Positions 33,742 through 43,594 of a DNA stretch of 64,000 nucleotides are shown one piece after another. This DNA comes from DASXRA01 sp963737425. Lineage in GTDB: Bacteria > Actinomycetota > Actinomycetes > Mycobacteriales > Jatrophihabitantaceae. The stretch's first letter is position 1, and each line of letters starts with the position of its first letter. The translations under genes and the position numbers were made by a program. The notes under the pieces are model-generated. The model made no database searches and was not told the DNA's origin. It saw only the letters and a list, made by a program, of their open reading frames with translations. The stretch lies in contig CAVTSX010000008.1 in NCBI GenBank assembly GCA_963737425.1, forward strand, positions 868,001 to 932,000, written 5' to 3'.

Positions 33742-35826
33742 GTGCCCGAACCAGACGTCGAAGCCCTGCGCGAAGTCGCTGCTGAACACCTTGTCCGGCT
33801 TGCCGGTCCTGGCGCTTTGCTGCGCGCGGATCAATGGGCCGCCGTCGAGTCCCTCGTCGTGGGGCGCCACCGGGTGGTCGTCATCCAGCGCACCGGTTGG
33901 GGAAAGTCCGCGGTCTACTGGATTGCGACGGGGCTTCGCCGCGGGCAGGGGCACGGCCCGACGCTGGTCATCTCGCCGCTGCTGGCGTTGATGCGAGATC
34001 AGGTCGCGGCCGCCGAACGTTCCGGCTTACGCGCGGTGACGCTGAACTCCGCCAACTTCGACGACTGGCCCGAGATCGAGGCGCAGATCGCCGCGGACGC
34101 CGTCGACGTGCTGCTCATCTCGCCGGAACGGTTGAACTCCCACGGGTTCCGCACGCGGGTGCTGGCGAGCCTTGCGGCGCGAGTCGGCCTGCTGGTCGTC
34201 GACGAAGCGCACTGCCTGTCGGACTGGGGCCACGATTTCCGTCCTGACTACCGCCGGCTGCGCGCGGTGCTCGCCGGGCTGCCGGACGAGACGCCGGTGC
34301 TGGCCACCACCGCCACCGCGAACGACCGGGTCACTCGCGATATTGCCGCCCAGCTCGGCGCGGATACCGTCACCCTGCGCGGCAACCTCGATCGCGAATC
34401 GCTTGCGCTGTCGGTCGTCCCGACTCCGGATCTCCCCACTGCGTACGCATGGATCGCCGATGCCCTGTCCGGCCCTGACCTTTCCGGGTCCGGCATCATC
34501 TACGCCCTCACGGTTGCCGGCACGACCCAGTTGGCCGACTACCTGATCGCCGCCGGGCACCGGGTTGCCGCGTACTCGTCGGCAACTCCCGCCGACGAGC
34601 GTCTGGAACTGGAGCGCCGGCTACTCGCCCACGATTTGCGCGCGCTGATCGCAACGTCCTCGCTCGGCATGGGCCTGGACATGCCCGACCTCGCGTTCGT
34701 GATTCACCTGGGTGCCCCGGCATCGCCGATCGCGTACTACCAGCAGGTCGGCCGGGCCGGGCGCGCCCTCGACCGCGCGGCGGCGGTTCTGCTGCCTACC
34801 AGGGCCGACGCCCGGATCTGGGAGTACTTCGACTCGACCGCCTTTCCCGCCGAGGCAAAAGTCCGCGAAGTGCTCGCCACGCTCGCGGCATCCGACACCC
34901 CGATGAGCCTGCCCCGACTCGAAGTCGACACCCGCCTGCGCCGGGGACGCCTTGAGGCGCTGCTCAAGGTCCTCGACGTCGACGACGCCGTGCAGCGCGT
35001 CGACGGCGGCTGGATCTCCACCGGACGCGAATGGCGTTATGACGCCGAGCGCTACGCCGGAATCGCCGCCGCGCGCCGTCGCGAGCAGGACGTCATGCGT
35101 TCCTACCAGTCGGGCGACACCTGCCTCATGCGCGTGCTCCGCCGCGAACTCGACGATCCTGAAGCGAGTGACTGCGGGCGCTGCTCGGTGTGCACGGCCA
35201 CCTTGCCCGTCCCCGGCCTGGGGCCGTCCGCCGCGTCGGTCACCGCCGCGGTGGCGCATCTGCGATCGCAGACCGTGCCGATCGAGCCGCGCCGGATGTG
35301 GCCCACCGGAGCAGCGCGGCGCGGCAAGATCCCGGAAGGCCTGCGCGCCGAACCGGGGCGTGCCCTCGCGCTCGCCGACGACGCCGCCTGGGGTTCGGCC
35401 GTCGCCGAGGATCTCGGCCGCGACGGTGTGTCCGCTGACGTCTTCGACGGTCTGGTGGCGACCTTGACCAAGTGGGGCTGGCCGTGCGGGCGGCCGGACT
35501 GGATCACCTGGGTGCCGTCCCGGCGCCGCAACGACCTGATCGCCGACCTGGCCCAGCGGCTGGCTGCGCTGGGCCGGATGCGCCTCGTGCCGGACGCTCT
35601 GGTTGCCGGCAACGGCGGCGGCTTCCAATCGCAGACCGCGACCAACACCGAGGCAGCGACCAACGCGCTTACCCGGCTGTCGGTTGCGGCGTCGGTGCCC
35701 ACCGGCCCGGCGCTGCTCATCGACGACACGACGCGCTCCGGGTTCACCCTCACCGTCGCCGCGTGCCTGCTACGCGAGGCTGGAGCAGGACCGGTCTACC
35801 CGCTCGTCCTGCACCGGGAGATATGA
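33742..35826 (+). CDS. RecQ-family DNA helicase with C-terminal phosphoribosyltransferase-like domain
   Basis: A 694-residue ATP-dependent 3'-5' helicase. Motif I is RTGWGKS, motif II VVDEAHCLSDWGHDFR (DEAH plus the RecQ aromatic loop), and motif VI QQVGRAGRA. A four-cysteine zinc cluster follows (DTCLMRVLRREL ... SDCGRCSVC). The C-terminal 200 residues are unlike E. coli RecQ: no HRDC is recognisable. Instead PALLIDDTTRSGFTLTVAACLLREAGAGPV is a good PRPP-binding loop of ComF-like phosphoribosyltransferases. GTG 33742 has AGGA at correct spacing; ATG 33601 upstream adds non-conserved sequence. Confidence 0.93.
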   Translation: MPEPDVEALREVAAEHLVRLAGPGALLRADQWAAVESLVVGRHRVVVIQRTGWGKSAVYWIATGLRRGQGHGPTLVISPLLALMRDQVAAAERSGLRAVTLNSANFDDWPEIEAQIAADAVDVLLISPERLNSHGFRTRVLASLAARVGLLVVDEAHCLSDWGHDFRPDYRRLRAVLAGLPDETPVLATTATANDRVTRDIAAQLGADTVTLRGNLDRESLALSVVPTPDLPTAYAWIADALSGPDLSGSGIIYALTVAGTTQLADYLIAAGHRVAAYSSATPADERLELERRLLAHDLRALIATSSLGMGLDMPDLAFVIHLGAPASPIAYYQQVGRAGRALDRAAAVLLPTRADARIWEYFDSTAFPAEAKVREVLATLAASDTPMSLPRLEVDTRLRRGRLEALLKVLDVDDAVQRVDGGWISTGREWRYDAERYAGIAAARRREQDVMRSYQSGDTCLMRVLRRELDDPEASDCGRCSVCTATLPVPGLGPSAASVTAAVAHLRSQTVPIEPRRMWPTGAARRGKIPEGLRAEPGRALALADDAAWGSAVAEDLGRDGVSADVFDGLVATLTKWGWPCGRPDWITWVPSRRRNDLIADLAQRLAALGRMRLVPDALVAGNGGGFQSQTATNTEAATNALTRLSVAASVPTGPALLIDDTTRSGFTLTVAACLLREAGAGPVYPLVLHREI

Positions 35827-35905
35827 CCCAGCACGGGCCGGTCTGACCGGGCAGCTTTCCCTTTGTTCGATGGCATTCGACGGTTCCCCAGCGGACACTG
35901 TGGGA

Positions 35906-38506
35906 ATGCTCCTGCTGGAACGGGAATCGTCTCTGGCGTCGCTCGCCGAGTACGCGCGAGAGGCTCGCCAGGGCGAAGGCAGGCTCGTCCTGGTCGCCGG
36001 CGAGGCGGGCGCGGGCAAGTCGGCGTTGCTCGAGCGGTTCCAGTCTGATGGGCCGGATGCCCGGTGGTATTGGGGGATCTGTGACGGGCTGTTCACCCCA
36101 CGCCCGCTCGGACCCCTCTTCGACATTGCCGGTCAACTCGGCGGCGCCTTGCTCGACCTGTGCAATGCCCGGGCCGCTCGCGACGACCTGTTCAGTGCGC
36201 TGTTGCAACAGCTCAGCGAGCCGGGCGCGCTGAACGTGGTTGTCATCGAGGACGTCCACTGGGCGGACGAAGCGACGCTCGACCTCTTGCGGTTCCTCGG
36301 TCGGCGCGTGCGCGGCGCCCGGCTGTTGCTCATCGCCACCTACCGAGACGACGGGCTGGCCGCGACCGATCTGCTACGCCGGGCACTCGGCGAGCTCGCC
36401 ACACAGCGCACGACCAGACGGGTTGGGCTCGCGCCCCTGTCGGCGAACGCGGTTCGCGTCCTGGCCGGTGGCAGCGGGCTGGAGGCAGCCAAGCTGTATC
36501 GCATGACCGGCGGGAATCCGTTCTTCGTCACCGAGGTCGTCCAAGCCGGAATGGGTGAAGTACCGCCGTCGGCGCGTGATGCCGTGCTCGCGCGGGCGGC
36601 CGGCCTGCGCAGTGAATCCCGCGATGCGCTGGACGCCGCGGCGCTGATCGGCACCCGGATCGAGCCGCGCCTCGTCGAAGCGGTTGCCGGCTGCTCGCTC
36701 TCGGCGCTCGACGAGGTCGTCGCGTGCGGACTGCTCGTCGGCGACGGCTCGCGCCTGAGGTTCCGCCACGAGATCGCCCGGCTGGCGGTGGAACAGGCGA
36801 TCCCGTCGCACCGTCGTAGCGTCATCCACGCACGCATCCTCGAGGCGCTGCGCGCCCGAGCCTGCGACGACGACGACGCCCGGATCGCGTTTCACGCAGA
36901 GGGCGCGGGCGACGGCCCGGCCGTGCTGCACCACGCGCCCCGTGCAGCGCAGCGGGCGGCCGAGCTGGCGTCGCACCGCGAAGCTGCGGCGCAGTACGAG
37001 CGGGCCCTGCGCTTCGCGGCCGAGGCGGGCCCGGCCACCGTCGCCAGCCTGTACGACGGCCTGGCGTACGAGGCGGCATTGCTCGACAGCTGGCAGGACG
37101 CAGCCGACGCTCGCGAGCACGCGCTGACGCTATGGCGCGAGGCGGGAAACCGGTTGCGTGAAGGCGACACGATGCGTCAGCTTTCCCGAGCATTGCGACG
37201 TCTGTGCCGCGGCCGCGATGCTCTCGTCGCGGGCGAGGCCGCGCTCGCCACTCTCGAGCCACTCGGGCCGAGCATCGAGTTGGCCTGGGCAATGTCCAAT
37301 CTCGCCGCGCAGCGGATGCTGGACGCCGACTACGCCGCCGCCGTCGATCTGGCCCGGCGGGCGCAGGCGACGGCGGAATCGTTGGGCGCGCTGGAGGTGC
37401 TCTGCGACGCGCTCAATACCGAAGGCTGTGCCGCATCGGCTGCGGGCAATGGTGGTCTCGACCAGTTGCGCCGAGCCCTGGAGATCGCCCTCTCCGGGCG
37501 CCTTCAGGAGCAGGTGGGCCGTGCGTACGCGAACATCTACAACGTCCTGTGCCGCGAGCGACGATTTGCCGAAGCCGAACGGTACTTCGTCGACGGCGTG
37601 GCCTACTGCGACGACCACGACATCGGAACCTTCGCCACGTGCCTGCGGGGCGAGCGCACCGCTGCTCTGGAGAAGATCGGGCAGTGGGACGAGGCGGCGG
37701 CCCTGGGTGTCGAGGTCCTCGACCGCATCAGGGAGTCACCGATCAACCGGATCAATCCGCTGCTCAGCCTCGGCCGGGTTCGTGTCCGTCGTGGTGAGCC
37801 CGGTGCGTGGGACTGTCTTGACGAGGCAATGGCGGCCGCCCAGGCAGCCAGTGAGCCGCAGTGGATGGTGGCCGCGCACGTGGCCCGCGCCGAGGCGAAG
37901 TGGCTCGACGGGCAGATCGGCGAAGCCGTACGCGAGGTCGAATTGGCCGACGACATCTCGGCCGAAGGCGATGTCTGGGACCGCGGTGCGATAAACGTCT
38001 GGTTGCGCCGCGTCAACTCCACCCGGCCGTTGCGCGGAAAGGCGGCAAGGCCGTACCAGCTTCAGCTCGCGGGACGTTGGCGGCAGGCCGCGCAGGCGTG
38101 GACCGACCTCGGCTGCCCGTTCGATGCTGCGATGGCGCTGGTCGATGCAACCGACGAGGCGGCATTACGCGACGCGCTCGGCATCTTCCAGGATCTCGGC
38201 GCGTCGGCTACTGCCCGGCTCACCCGCAAGAAGATGCGCCTGCGGGGCATCCAGTCGATCCCGGCCGGAGCACAAACGGCCACCAGGGCACATCCGCTCG
38301 GACTGACGCGGCGCGAACGTGAGGTTCTCGACGAGATCTGCAGAGGGCGCACCAACGCCGAAATCGCGGCGGGACTGTTCATCTCGGCAAAGACTGTCGA
38401 CCATCACGTTTCCGCCATACTCGCGAAGCTCGACGCGCCCACCCGCGGCGTCGCCGCGTCCCGAGCCGTACGGCTCGGGCTGATCAGCGCCCAGAAATCT
38501 GGGTAG
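35906..38506 (+). CDS. AAA-ATPase/LuxR-type transcriptional regulator, second
   Basis: About 866 residues, LAL-type. The N-terminus MLLLERESSLASLAEYAREA is followed by Walker A GEAGAGKS and Walker B LNVVVIEDVHWADE, a TPR-rich helical middle, and a C-terminal LuxR HTH: LTRREREVLDEICRGRTNAEIAAGLFISAKTVDHHVSAILAKLDAPTRG. This HTH is closer to the NarL type (KTVDHHV) than that of the regulator at 10754. ATG 35906 starts exactly at the family ERE motif; GTG 35900 is possible. It follows the RecQ gene by 80 bp. Confidence 0.92.
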   Translation: MLLLERESSLASLAEYAREARQGEGRLVLVAGEAGAGKSALLERFQSDGPDARWYWGICDGLFTPRPLGPLFDIAGQLGGALLDLCNARAARDDLFSALLQQLSEPGALNVVVIEDVHWADEATLDLLRFLGRRVRGARLLLIATYRDDGLAATDLLRRALGELATQRTTRRVGLAPLSANAVRVLAGGSGLEAAKLYRMTGGNPFFVTEVVQAGMGEVPPSARDAVLARAAGLRSESRDALDAAALIGTRIEPRLVEAVAGCSLSALDEVVACGLLVGDGSRLRFRHEIARLAVEQAIPSHRRSVIHARILEALRARACDDDDARIAFHAEGAGDGPAVLHHAPRAAQRAAELASHREAAAQYERALRFAAEAGPATVASLYDGLAYEAALLDSWQDAADAREHALTLWREAGNRLREGDTMRQLSRALRRLCRGRDALVAGEAALATLEPLGPSIELAWAMSNLAAQRMLDADYAAAVDLARRAQATAESLGALEVLCDALNTEGCAASAAGNGGLDQLRRALEIALSGRLQEQVGRAYANIYNVLCRERRFAEAERYFVDGVAYCDDHDIGTFATCLRGERTAALEKIGQWDEAAALGVEVLDRIRESPINRINPLLSLGRVRVRRGEPGAWDCLDEAMAAAQAASEPQWMVAAHVARAEAKWLDGQIGEAVREVELADDISAEGDVWDRGAINVWLRRVNSTRPLRGKAARPYQLQLAGRWRQAAQAWTDLGCPFDAAMALVDATDEAALRDALGIFQDLGASATARLTRKKMRLRGIQSIPAGAQTATRAHPLGLTRREREVLDEICRGRTNAEIAAGLFISAKTVDHHVSAILAKLDAPTRGVAASRAVRLGLISAQKSG

Positions 38507-38600
38507 CTGCCCGGCGAATATGGGGAACGCTCCCGATCCGCAGGCACGTGAGTTCGCCCTACGGTCGCTCCAATCCAATCGGACCGATCGAGGAGACGCA

Positions 38601-38852
38601 ATGCCGCTGTACATGGACGTTCACACGATTGCCGGCGGGGTTTCCGCTGACGATGTAGCCAAGGCGCACATGGCCGACCTGCAGACCCAGCACAACTACG
38701 ACGTGCGCTACCTCCGCTACTGGGTGGACGAGAAGCAGGGCAAGGTGTTCTGCCTCGTCGAGGCACCCTCTGCGGACGCGGCCGCAACCGTGCACCGCGA
38801 CGCACACGGCCTTCTCGCCGACAGCATCTTCCAGGTGCAAGAGGGCCTGTAG
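38601..38852 (+). CDS. SCO4226-like DUF4242 nickel-binding protein
   Basis: An 83-residue protein that matches SCO4226 of Streptomyces: MPLYMDVHTI, KAHMADLQTQHNYDVRYLRYW, KVFCLVEAPSADAAATVHRDAHG. That protein forms a ferredoxin-like dimer that binds nickel, and the His and Cys residues involved appear to be kept. GAGGAG lies at correct spacing before ATG 38601. Its physiological role is unknown. It stands alone between the LuxR gene and a small membrane protein. Confidence 0.92.
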   Translation: MPLYMDVHTIAGGVSADDVAKAHMADLQTQHNYDVRYLRYWVDEKQGKVFCLVEAPSADAAATVHRDAHGLLADSIFQVQEGL

Positions 38853-38884
38853 GCCGGCAGTTCCATCCCGTTCTTTCATACGCC

Positions 38885-38907
38885 CCCGTACGCAGTATGC
38901 GTACGGG
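38885..38907. promoter_or_regulatory. Perfect inverted repeat CCCGTACGC-N5-GCGTACGGG
   Basis: Perfect 9-bp arms lie 33 bp after the DUF4242 stop and 17 bp before the start of the small membrane protein. The short distance to the start and 5-bp centre favour a repressor operator, but a terminator for the upstream gene is equally compatible. Confidence 0.55.
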
Positions 38908-38924
38908 CAACCGAAAGGTACGTC

Positions 38925-39233
38925 ATGCTACGAACCCGTTCACTTGTCACGACGCTCTTCATGTTCGCGGCGACACTGGTAACGCTCGCCGCCGTCGCTC
39001 CGATGGCGCTGGCCCGGCCGGCTCCGTTACCGCCGGACGACCCCAGTTTGCCCACCGCGCCGGTTATCGCACCGATCATCGCGCAGGCGCCGCCGGCACC
39101 GGCCACGCACAATTCGTCGGTCTGGATCGGCTTCGTTTTGGTCGCGGTGGCCACGGCTGTCGTGACGGCGACGGTCACCTTGCTTGCCGTCCGGCGCTTG
39201 CGCACGCCGAGGCCGGTCAGCGTCACCGCGTGA
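38925..39233 (+). CDS. Small membrane protein of unknown function
   Basis: A 102-residue protein with an N-terminal signal/anchor (SLVTTLFMFAATLVTLAAVAPMALA), a Pro-rich extracytoplasmic stretch (APLPPDDPSLPTAPVI), and a C-terminal transmembrane helix (SVWIGFVLVAVATAVVTATVTLLAV) followed by a basic tail. No named family recognised. AAAGG precedes ATG 38925. A palindrome sits directly upstream, and palindromic-repeat copy 3 lies 59 bp after the stop. Confidence 0.7.
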   Translation: MLRTRSLVTTLFMFAATLVTLAAVAPMALARPAPLPPDDPSLPTAPVIAPIIAQAPPAPATHNSSVWIGFVLVAVATAVVTATVTLLAVRRLRTPRPVSVTA

Positions 39234-39291
39234 GATCAGGGCCCGGTCCCGTGGATCTTCAGGCTGTTGCCGCAGTGGCCCCTCCTGATCA

Positions 39292-39343
39292 TGATCATCT
39301 CTGCCGCAGGTGCCACACAATCCAGATTGACCAGAGATGATCA
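39292..39343 (-). repeat. 52-bp palindromic repeat, copy 3
   Basis: Perfect 12-bp arms. The centre matches the other copies only when reverse-complemented (TGTGGC at centre position 15), so it is inverted relative to copies 1, 2, 5, 6 and 7. It lies between convergent genes. GTCCCGTGGATCTT at 39246-39259, between the upstream stop and the element, recurs before copy 4. The rest of the 226-bp gap shows nothing else. Confidence 0.95.
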
Positions 39344-39459
39344 AGCCCGAAGCATCGGCACGCGCATCCGCAACTGTTCGAACAGGCGGCTCCGCGCAGC
39401 CGGACATGATGATCAAGGGTGTGCCTGCGCGAACCTGTCGGACTGTGACGAGGTACGCC

Positions 39460-41118
39460 TCAGTGGGTGAGGCCGCCCGACACGGCGTGTACGAACGCAG
39501 CGACCACGTCGTTCGCATTCGTCAGCGGATCAACCTGGCCGTCGACCGGCGTCAACGCGTCCGTGAGTGCATTTGTCGGTAAGCGCTTGCCGAATGCGAA
39601 GATCCCGACCTGAACCCGCCGGGCCGGGTCGGCCGCCGCGAGATTTGCTTTCAGCTGGGCAAGGCTGATCGAGGAGGTGTCCTCGTTGACGCCGTCGGTG
39701 AACAGCAGGATCTCGTTGGGCAGGCCGGCCTGAAAGTGCGCCTGCTGATACCGGTATGCGGCCAGGATCGTGTTGTAGAGACCTGTCCCGGTCTTGCGGG
39801 CCCGAAGTGCGGTGGTTGCGGCAGCGAATCGCGTCCGTTGGGGGCCGGTCAGTAGGCCGATCGGCACGAGCGGTTGGTAGTCGTTCGGCGGGGCGAGTCG
39901 CGAGCCGAACTGCCACAACCCGAGGCGGGCGGTGGCGGGCAGCAGGGCGTCGACCTGGATCGCGCCTTCGCGAACGAGCGCGATCAGCGGCGTGGCGGTG
40001 CCCGGCGCTGGATCACCCATCGAGCCCGACACGTCGACCACGACGAGGACGTTGGCGACGCGCTGTTGCGGGTTCCAGGTGGTGAGGACGTGCCACATGG
40101 CGTGCTCGACGGTTGCCGACATCGGGGGCGCGTGAACCGCGGGTACGTGCACGTCGGCGGTGGGCGGGGGAGCGGCCGGCCAGTCGGGGCCACGGAGTCC
40201 GAACTGGCGCAATGCGGCCTGGCCGCCGTTGTCGGTCAATGCCGCGTATAGCTTGGACAGCGCGGCCGCCCGTGCCGGATCGGAGGTACCGGACGCCGTC
40301 GGGTACCACGTGAAGCGCATCAGCGCGGTTGCGTCGGTCGGTGCCACCACGGTGTAGCGGGCGGCGCGGCCCGAGCGCAGCAATGCGTACTCCGAGATGA
40401 TGCCGACCTGGCCGAACCTGGTGGGCAGTGCCGGGCTGGATCGGTCGATGGTCGTGCTGGTCTGCCACGCCCGCATCAGGTCGTAGGCGGAGACCAGGGG
40501 GCCCGATGCGGCGATCACCGACTCGGTCAGCGCCCCGCCGGCAACCAGTCCGTCACCGGAGGTTGCGGGGTCGCGCATGACCAGTCGGGTCGGCCCGTGA
40601 GCGGCAAGTTCGGCGGCCAGCCCCGTCCACGTGCGGGCCGCCGCCGGCTGGGTGGCCGCGGTGGCCGGGCCCATCACGAAGTACAGCGGGCTCGTCGCGA
40701 TCGTGGCGGCACCCGTCCGGGCAAAGGCAACCGGGTTCGGCAGGTTCCGCCAGGACGCGTCGTCGGGAATCCACACGTCTGCCCCGGTCGTAGCGACCAA
40801 AGTGGCAGCGCCCTGCCCGTCGGCCTCGGTGACCTCGACGTCGACGCATCCGGAACCACTTGCCAGCCGGTGCGCGACTTGCCGCAACACCGGGGCGAAT
40901 GAGGCTGCGGTAACGGCCCGGATCCGGTGTGAGCATTCCGCCGCGGACGCGCCCGCGTCCGGTGCCGTGCGGGGCGCTGGATGCCCGTCACCACCTGCCT
41001 GCCACGCCACGACTCCGGCGATGGAGAGCACGACAACCGCAAGGCCGGCGAGAAGTCGCGGCCGCTGCCTGAACACCGACGGTTGGGCATGCCGGCCCCT
41101 GGACGCGCGTGTTCCCAT
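39460..41118 (-). CDS. Membrane-anchored substrate-binding/VWA-domain protein
   Basis: A 552-residue protein with a single N-terminal transmembrane anchor (LLAGLAVVVLSIAGVVAW). Residues about 60-320 resemble an extracellular solute-binding fold (IRAVTAASFAPVLRQVAHRL, ADVWIPDDASW, RLVMRDPATSGDGL). The C-terminal half is a von Willebrand A domain with a full MIDAS start, VVVDVSGSMGDPAPG, and LLFTDGVNED as the later Asp. Fusions like this are common in actinobacteria, with unknown ligands; metal-dependent adhesion at the cell surface is the likely activity. Confidence 0.9.
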   Translation of the reverse strand: MGTRASRGRHAQPSVFRQRPRLLAGLAVVVLSIAGVVAWQAGGDGHPAPRTAPDAGASAAECSHRIRAVTAASFAPVLRQVAHRLASGSGCVDVEVTEADGQGAATLVATTGADVWIPDDASWRNLPNPVAFARTGAATIATSPLYFVMGPATAATQPAAARTWTGLAAELAAHGPTRLVMRDPATSGDGLVAGGALTESVIAASGPLVSAYDLMRAWQTSTTIDRSSPALPTRFGQVGIISEYALLRSGRAARYTVVAPTDATALMRFTWYPTASGTSDPARAAALSKLYAALTDNGGQAALRQFGLRGPDWPAAPPPTADVHVPAVHAPPMSATVEHAMWHVLTTWNPQQRVANVLVVVDVSGSMGDPAPGTATPLIALVREGAIQVDALLPATARLGLWQFGSRLAPPNDYQPLVPIGLLTGPQRTRFAAATTALRARKTGTGLYNTILAAYRYQQAHFQAGLPNEILLFTDGVNEDTSSISLAQLKANLAAADPARRVQVGIFAFGKRLPTNALTDALTPVDGQVDPLTNANDVVAAFVHAVSGGLTH

Positions 41119-41411
41119 ATCTCAGCTATCCCCCGCCAGCGCCGCAACCTTTGCCCTGGGTTGGACAGTTCGCGGCTAACCTCGCTGATCGCTGCAGGCG
41201 ATCCTGACGCTACCTGGGGATTCCCGCTGCTTTGAAGCCCGAAACATGAATAGACGCGGCGGGCGAGCAAAATACAGACGCATGAATCGGCGCTGAACCG
41301 GTCAGCCGAGAAAATGCACGCAATGGACCCGAGCATGGATTTTGCGGCTATCTCGTGGCGGTGCGGGTACTCGCCGAGCGATACGCCGCACGTCTGCGCT
41401 TTGATGTGTCC

Positions 41412-43535
41412 ATGTCCGACGTAGACGAGGTTCTGGTCGAGCTGGCGGCTGCGTTCGGCGTGGCGACCGAGTACTGGGACTGGCGAGGGCGGCACGTCCG
41501 GGTGGCGGACGCGACCCTGGCCGCGGTGCTCGAGGCTCTCGGCGTCGATACGGGCAGCGAACAATCCCGGGCGTCGGCGCTCGAGTCCCGCCGGAACGCG
41601 GCGTGGTCGAGGCTGCTCCCGCCCTACCTGATCGCGCGCGAGGGTGTGCCGTGCACCGTCGAGGTCCACGTCGAGCACGGCGCGAGCGTCGAGGCGTGGA
41701 TCGAGCGGGAGGACGGCTCCCGGCACTCGAACCTGACGCAGGTCGAGAACTGGCAACCACCCCGCGAGATCGACGGGCGGCAGGTAGGCGAGGCCAGCTT
41801 CGCCATACCGGCGGATCTGGCCGCCGGGTACCACCGGCTCCACGCGGCGAGCGGAGCGCAAGATGCCCAGTGCGAGCTGATCGTGGCGCCTGCGTGGCTC
41901 GGGCTGCCGGCCGGAGTCGGGTCGGTGCCGGCCTGGGGTCTGGCTACGCAGCTCTACAGCGTCCGGTCCGCCCGGTCCTGGGGAGTCGGCGACCTGACCG
42001 ATCTGAGCGAGCTTGCTGGTTGGGCCAGCTCCGAGCACGGCGCCGCATTCGTGCTCGTCAACCCGTTGCACGCGGCCGAACCGGTACCGCCGATGGAACC
42101 GTCGCCGTACCTGCCGACCACCCGGCGATTCGCGAATCCGTTGTATCTGCGGGTTGAGCGCATTCCCGAATACGCCTACCTCGACGCGAAGGCGCGCGAT
42201 GAGATCGACGATCTCGCATCCGCGGCACGGGCGAGCGTCGACCTGATCGACAGAGACGTTTCGTGGACGGCAAAGCGCGCCGCCTTGGCGCTTGTGCACG
42301 ATGTCGGTCTCGAGCCGGGGCGGCGCATCGCCTACCAGGCATACTGCCGGCGCGAAGGATCAGCCCTGGACGACTTCGCCACATGGTGCGCATTGAGCGA
42401 GACCCACGGCGCCGACTGGCACCGCTGGCCCGAGCCGTTGCGGCATCCGCACAGCCCCGAGGTAGCCGAGTTCGCGGCGCACGCCGCCGATCGCATCGAT
42501 TTCTATCGCTGGCTGCAATGGGTACTCGACGAGCAACTCGCCGACGCGCAAGGTGCAGCCCGCCGGGCCGGTATGCCATTGGGGATCGTGCACGACCTCG
42601 CCGTCGGCGTCAGCCCCGTCGGCGCCGACTCCTGGGCGTGGCAGGACGAGATGGCACAACGCATCACGGTCGGCGCTCCGCCGGACCCGTACGCCCAGAC
42701 CGGGCAGGACTGGAGCCAGCCGCCGTGGCGGCCGGATCGGCTGGCCGACCTTGCGTACGCCCCGTTCCGTGACCTGATCCGCAGCGCGTTGCGATATTCC
42801 GGCGGGCTGCGCGTCGACCACATCATCGGCCTGTTCCGGCTGTGGTGGATTCCCGAAGGCGCCGCGCCGACCGATGGCACCTACGTGCGCTACGACCACG
42901 ACGCGTTCATCGGCATCCTCGCGCTCGAAGCGCACCGCGCCGGTGCAGTGGTGATCGGTGAGGATCTCGGCACGGTTGAGCCCTGGGTGCGCGACTTCCT
43001 ACGCGAGCGGGGGATTCTCGGTACGTCCATCCTGTGGTTCGAATTCGACTGGGACGGCGGGGGCGCCCCGCTCGCGCCGGAACGCTGGCGCGAGTACTGC
43101 CTGGCCTCGGTGACAACCCACGACCTGCCGCCGACGGCGGGCTATCTGGCGGGCGACCACGTGCGTCTTCGCCATCAACTCGGCCTGCTCACCCGATCAT
43201 TGGACGACGAGGTAGCCACCGACGCCGCCGAGCAGGCGGCATGGCTCGATCTGCTGCGGGCACGGGGACTTCTCGCCGCGGATGCCGATCACGACGCCAC
43301 CGTCATTGCACTGCATCGTGCGCTGAACGCGGCGCCGTCGCGGCTGCGTTGTCTCTCGCTGACCGATGCCGTCGGTGAACGGAGAACCCAGAATCAGCCC
43401 GGCACGATCAACCAGTACCCGAACTGGCGGGTGCCGCTCGGTGGCCCGGACGGGCAGCCGATCTTTCTGGAGGACGTCTACGCCAGCGATCGAGCACGCA
43501 CACTCGCCGAGACGATGCGCGAGGCAGGCGACTAG
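41412..43535 (+). CDS. malQ: 4-alpha-glucanotransferase (amylomaltase, GH77)
   Basis: About 707 residues, the length of actinobacterial MalQ with its N-terminal beta-sandwich extension (PPYLIAREGVPCTVEVHVEHG). The GH77 barrel shows SPYLPTTRRFANPLYLRVE, the nucleophile region GGLRVDHIIGLFRLWWIPEG, the acid/base IGEDLGTVEPWVRDFL, and THDLPPTAGYLAGD with the third Asp. It transfers alpha-1,4-glucan segments in maltose/glycogen metabolism in the cytosol. ATG 41412 fits homologues; GTG 41355 is possible. No other glycogen genes are nearby. Confidence 0.95.
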   Translation: MSDVDEVLVELAAAFGVATEYWDWRGRHVRVADATLAAVLEALGVDTGSEQSRASALESRRNAAWSRLLPPYLIAREGVPCTVEVHVEHGASVEAWIEREDGSRHSNLTQVENWQPPREIDGRQVGEASFAIPADLAAGYHRLHAASGAQDAQCELIVAPAWLGLPAGVGSVPAWGLATQLYSVRSARSWGVGDLTDLSELAGWASSEHGAAFVLVNPLHAAEPVPPMEPSPYLPTTRRFANPLYLRVERIPEYAYLDAKARDEIDDLASAARASVDLIDRDVSWTAKRAALALVHDVGLEPGRRIAYQAYCRREGSALDDFATWCALSETHGADWHRWPEPLRHPHSPEVAEFAAHAADRIDFYRWLQWVLDEQLADAQGAARRAGMPLGIVHDLAVGVSPVGADSWAWQDEMAQRITVGAPPDPYAQTGQDWSQPPWRPDRLADLAYAPFRDLIRSALRYSGGLRVDHIIGLFRLWWIPEGAAPTDGTYVRYDHDAFIGILALEAHRAGAVVIGEDLGTVEPWVRDFLRERGILGTSILWFEFDWDGGGAPLAPERWREYCLASVTTHDLPPTAGYLAGDHVRLRHQLGLLTRSLDDEVATDAAEQAAWLDLLRARGLLAADADHDATVIALHRALNAAPSRLRCLSLTDAVGERRTQNQPGTINQYPNWRVPLGGPDGQPIFLEDVYASDRARTLAETMREAGD

Positions 43536-43594
43536 GGCGCCTGTCCCGTGGATCTTGGCCGTCGCGAGCGCTCCCGGACTTGCCGTTTGAGTCT

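Noticed and set aside
41355..43535. malQ frame from GTG 41355 as the true start
   Set aside because: The first 19 residues are Arg-rich and not family-like, and no RBS supports it; ATG 41412 fits homologues.
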